DNA of 64,000 nt from Burkholderiales bacterium (GTDB lineage Bacteria; Pseudomonadota; Gammaproteobacteria; Burkholderiales; Thiobacteraceae): assembly GCA_018781585.1 (NCBI GenBank), contig JADMJT010000021.1, forward strand, positions 1-64,000, in the 5' to 3' direction. The position numbers and the translations under genes were made by a program. The first letter of the stretch is position 1; each line of letters begins with the position of its first letter. The notes under the pieces were generated by a model. That model had not been told where the DNA came from. It worked only from the letters and a program-made list of their open reading frames with translations, and did not search any database. Of this stretch, positions 61,211 to 64,000 are shown in pieces.

Positions 61211-63955
61211 ATGAAAACGACGATCAGCAGACGACAATTACAGCAACTGACACTGGGCTTCGTATTCGTATTGACGTTGATGGCGGCCATTGTCGGCGTG
61301 GCGATTTTCGGACTAGATCTCTTGTCACAAGATCTAAAAAAGATAGTGGTGGGGCACAGCGTACATAACAAGCTAGCGAGTGAAATGCGCCAGCTCTCGC
61401 GCGAACGCGCCACCCTACTTGGTAGGATCGTACTCGAGAATGATCCTTTTGCGCGCGACGATTTGACGCAGCAGTTTACCAATCTGGGGCGGCGCTTTGG
61501 CACTGCCCGGACACAATTGCGCGCTTCAAACGAGGTCTTAGTAAAAGCGGAACAGGACTTGTTGAAAAAACAGCAACTACTCGTTGTCCAGCTACTGCCG
61601 ATGCAAATGAGGGTGCTTGATTTAATGGTGGAAGAGCGCTCAGACGAAGCCGCCAATCTATTGTTGCGCGAGGTAATTCCGCTACAGGAGCAGGTGATCG
61701 AGACATTACGTCAATTTGTTGAGTTTCAAGAGGGTCAGACAGTAGCAACCGCGCAGCATGCCCAGCAAACCAAAGCTCGGGTCAATTTGTTACTCCTGTT
61801 GAGTGGGGCGCTGGCCCTGCTAGTTGGTGGTGGAATAGCCGTTGTTGTATCACAGCGCATACGTTTGCTGATTGGTTCGATAGGGCAGCGTGAGCATGAA
61901 TCGCGCACCTTGCTGGAAAATATTCCCGCCCTGGTATGGTTCAAGGATCGCCAAGAGAATTTCATCTGGGCAAACCCTACATTCTTGCAAGCAGCGGACA
62001 TTGAGCCCGATAAGATTACTGCTTTACAAGACGCAGCTGTCTGGCTAGCGAGTGAGGTGGCCCAACTCAAATCGGATGACCAGGCGGCCATCCAGTCTGG
62101 CAAGACGGTACGCTTGGAGAAAACGTTAACACTGCGGGGCCAAGCAGGCCGCTATGAGACGAGTCACACGCCCGTGTACGACCAAACAGGACAATGTGTG
62201 GGGGTGCTGTGTGTCGCTCATGACGTGAGTGAGCAGCGCAGGATTGAGCTAGAGAGTCGGGCCATGTTACGTGAATTGGAATTTCAAAAATTCGCCATGG
62301 ACCAGCACGCGATTGTCAGCATCGCCGATGCGTTAGGCCGTATTACCTATGCCAATGAAAAATTTTGCGAGGTGAGTGGCTACAGCAGGGAAACGTTGAT
62401 TCATGAGAACCACAGCTTGCTTAAATCGGGCAAGCATACTGATGCGTTTTACGCGGATATGTGGCTCACCCTGACCTCGGGCAAAGTCTGGAAGGGCGAA
62501 GTGTGTAACCGTAACAAGCATGGTGACCTTTTTTGGGTCGGTACGACCATCGTGCCGTTCCTCGACGACAATGGTTTGCCCTATCAGTACATCTCGATCC
62601 GCACTGATATCACTCAACTTAAGAACGCGGAAGCGGCTTTGCAACATGGTAAAGAAGAATTGGAACGCCTCGTCGCGGTGCGTACGAGTGAGTTAAACGA
62701 GCAACTTCACTTCACCACAGAATTAATGGAAGTGTTGCCCACACCGCTGTTCTTCAAGGACATTGCGGGTAATTATTTGGGGGTGAATAAAGCATGGGAA
62801 GATTATTTTGGCATTCCCAGGGAGGCGATCATCGGCAAATCGCTAGAGGTGCTCTACCCACACGCGCAGGCGGTGTCGGCTGTGCACCGGGCCAAGGACC
62901 AAGAGTTGTGGCACCGTCTAGGCGCGCAATCCTATGAGATATCGATTCCGATTGCAGGGGGTGAAGTGCGTGATGCGTTGTACTACAAGGCAACCTTCAC
63001 TAAGGCAGATGGTAGCGTGGCAGGTCTGGTCGGTAGCATCGTCGATTTTACCGAGCGCAAGCAAGCGGAAGTGGAGTTGAAACAACGTTATGAAGAAGTT
63101 CGGATGCTGAACGATCAGCTAAATGAAGCGCAGAACCAACTGATGCAATCAGAAAAGATGGCCTCTGTGGGGCAACTTGCAGCGGGGGTGGCGCATGAGA
63201 TCAACAATCCAGTCGGTTATGTGTATTCCAATCTTGGCACACTGGAGAAATACGTCCAAGATCTCTTCGGCCTCATCGCCACGTATGAAAAAATTGAACC
63301 AGCCATTGCCGATGAGACGTTATTGGCACAGGTGCGTGCAGCTAAAGAAAGCGTGGAGTTAAACTTTTTACGCGACGATGTGCACGCCCTGATGGGAGAG
63401 ACGCGCGAGGGGATTATTCGCGTCAAAAAGATTGTTCAGGATCTCAAGGATTTCTCACGCATTGATGCGACGGATGAATGGCACTGGGCCGATTTGCAAA
63501 AAGGAATCGACTCTACGCTCAATATTGTCTGGAACGAATTGAAATACAAGGCTGAAGTTAAGAAGGAATACGCCGATATTCCAGAAGTAGAGTGTCGGGT
63601 ATCACAACTGAACCAGGTATTTATGAATCTGTTGGTCAATGCGGGCCATGCCATTGAAGATAAAGGCGTCATTACGGTTCGCACCGGCCTGGAAGGCGAT
63701 CAGGTATGGGTGGAAATCATGGATAGCGGTAAGGGTATTTCGCCAGAGAACCTAACGCGTATTTTTGATCCATTCTTTACCACCAAGCCGATTGGTCAGG
63801 GCACAGGACTTGGGCTTTCCTTGTCCTATGGCATTGTGCAGAAGCATGGTGGACGCATCGAGGTGCAAAGCAAGTTGGGCAAGGGCACGGCGTTTAAGGT
63901 TTGGCTGCCGATTAGTCAGCGTGACCTGGCAGATGTAGAAACAGCGCATGGTTAA
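61211..63955 (+). CDS. Membrane histidine kinase with three PAS domains
   Basis: 914 residues. Two membrane helices (about 14-36 and 193-213) enclose a four-helix periplasmic sensor region. Three PAS domains follow: about 225-345 (NIPALVWFKDRQENFIWANPTF), 355-470 (AIVSIADALGRITYANEKFCEVSGY) and 500-615 (LPTPLFFKDIAGNYLGVNKAW). The transmitter has H662 (GQLAAGVAHEINNPVGYVYSNL) and a complete HATPase. It lies six bases after the GAF kinase. The protein ends inside the window (stop at 63955). Confidence 0.95.
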   Translation: MKTTISRRQLQQLTLGFVFVLTLMAAIVGVAIFGLDLLSQDLKKIVVGHSVHNKLASEMRQLSRERATLLGRIVLENDPFARDDLTQQFTNLGRRFGTARTQLRASNEVLVKAEQDLLKKQQLLVVQLLPMQMRVLDLMVEERSDEAANLLLREVIPLQEQVIETLRQFVEFQEGQTVATAQHAQQTKARVNLLLLLSGALALLVGGGIAVVVSQRIRLLIGSIGQREHESRTLLENIPALVWFKDRQENFIWANPTFLQAADIEPDKITALQDAAVWLASEVAQLKSDDQAAIQSGKTVRLEKTLTLRGQAGRYETSHTPVYDQTGQCVGVLCVAHDVSEQRRIELESRAMLRELEFQKFAMDQHAIVSIADALGRITYANEKFCEVSGYSRETLIHENHSLLKSGKHTDAFYADMWLTLTSGKVWKGEVCNRNKHGDLFWVGTTIVPFLDDNGLPYQYISIRTDITQLKNAEAALQHGKEELERLVAVRTSELNEQLHFTTELMEVLPTPLFFKDIAGNYLGVNKAWEDYFGIPREAIIGKSLEVLYPHAQAVSAVHRAKDQELWHRLGAQSYEISIPIAGGEVRDALYYKATFTKADGSVAGLVGSIVDFTERKQAEVELKQRYEEVRMLNDQLNEAQNQLMQSEKMASVGQLAAGVAHEINNPVGYVYSNLGTLEKYVQDLFGLIATYEKIEPAIADETLLAQVRAAKESVELNFLRDDVHALMGETREGIIRVKKIVQDLKDFSRIDATDEWHWADLQKGIDSTLNIVWNELKYKAEVKKEYADIPEVECRVSQLNQVFMNLLVNAGHAIEDKGVITVRTGLEGDQVWVEIMDSGKGISPENLTRIFDPFFTTKPIGQGTGLGLSLSYGIVQKHGGRIEVQSKLGKGTAFKVWLPISQRDLADVETAHG

Positions 63956-64000
63956 TCAGATAGGCATAAGTGACGTTAACTAGATTAATGACAGATCAAA

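Overview
The window looks like a chromosomal segment of a betaproteobacterium, most likely an autotrophic or microaerophilic member of the Nitrosomonadales/Gallionellales type. This is an inference from gene content: a complete cbb3 oxidase cluster with its assembly genes, small c-type cytochromes, a DUF3579 protein, an aat-bpt pair, tRNA-Ser/tRNA-Arg beside lysC, and a complex-I-like hyf cluster with SulP transporters. Coding density is high and base composition mostly GC-rich, apart from one AT-richer ATPase gene near 14 kb. No rRNA, CRISPR array, transposase or integrase was seen.

Layout. 0-4 kb: minus-strand housekeeping genes (a truncated secreted metallo-beta-lactamase-fold protein, folA, thyA, a metallopeptidase-like lipoprotein, bpt and aat). 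4.1-13.4 kb: ompW followed by ccoI-ccoS-ccoN-ccoO-ccoQ-ccoP-ccoG-ccoH and a small membrane protein, closed by a terminator; this builds and matures the high-affinity terminal oxidase. 13.6-17.8 kb: an AT-rich AAA/STAND-like ATPase, a lemA-TPM-thioredoxin-like operon and a RelE/HigB-like toxin-antitoxin pair. 17.9-30.4 kb: an accessory, stress-flavoured stretch (DUF3616, DUF1540, NnrU, a CopC/CopD-like pair, BON protein, FMN reductase, NDH-2-like enzyme). It ends in a tightly overlapping run of GH15 glycosidase, globin-coupled histidine kinase, three response regulators and an HMA-like protein.

30.5-36.1 kb: tRNA-Arg(ACG), tRNA-Ser(GCT), lysC, a degenerate EAL-HDOD protein, an ammonium transporter with a recognisable NtrC box and sigma-54 promoter, a cobalamin adenosyltransferase and DUF3579. 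36.2-53.9 kb is the most interesting part. A minus-strand operon runs from a universal-stress-like gene through a SulP transporter into hyfB-C-E-F-G-I, a hydrogenase-4/complex-I-like membrane complex. Its large subunit has lost the Ni-Fe cysteines, and no ferredoxin-like subunits are encoded. Beside it lie an NtrB/NtrC-like two-component system, a CcmM-like gamma-carbonic anhydrase and two more SulP transporters. Two of the three SulP proteins share a long coiled-coil insertion. I read this as a candidate ion-gradient- or redox-coupled inorganic-carbon (or other anion) uptake module; that function is inference.

54-64 kb: a membrane-embedded patatin-like lipase, two tandem periplasmic c-type cytochromes with a terminator, then a signalling operon (response regulator, small unknown protein, HDOD protein, GAF histidine kinase, PAS histidine kinase). 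The two kinases carry near-duplicate transmitter cores.
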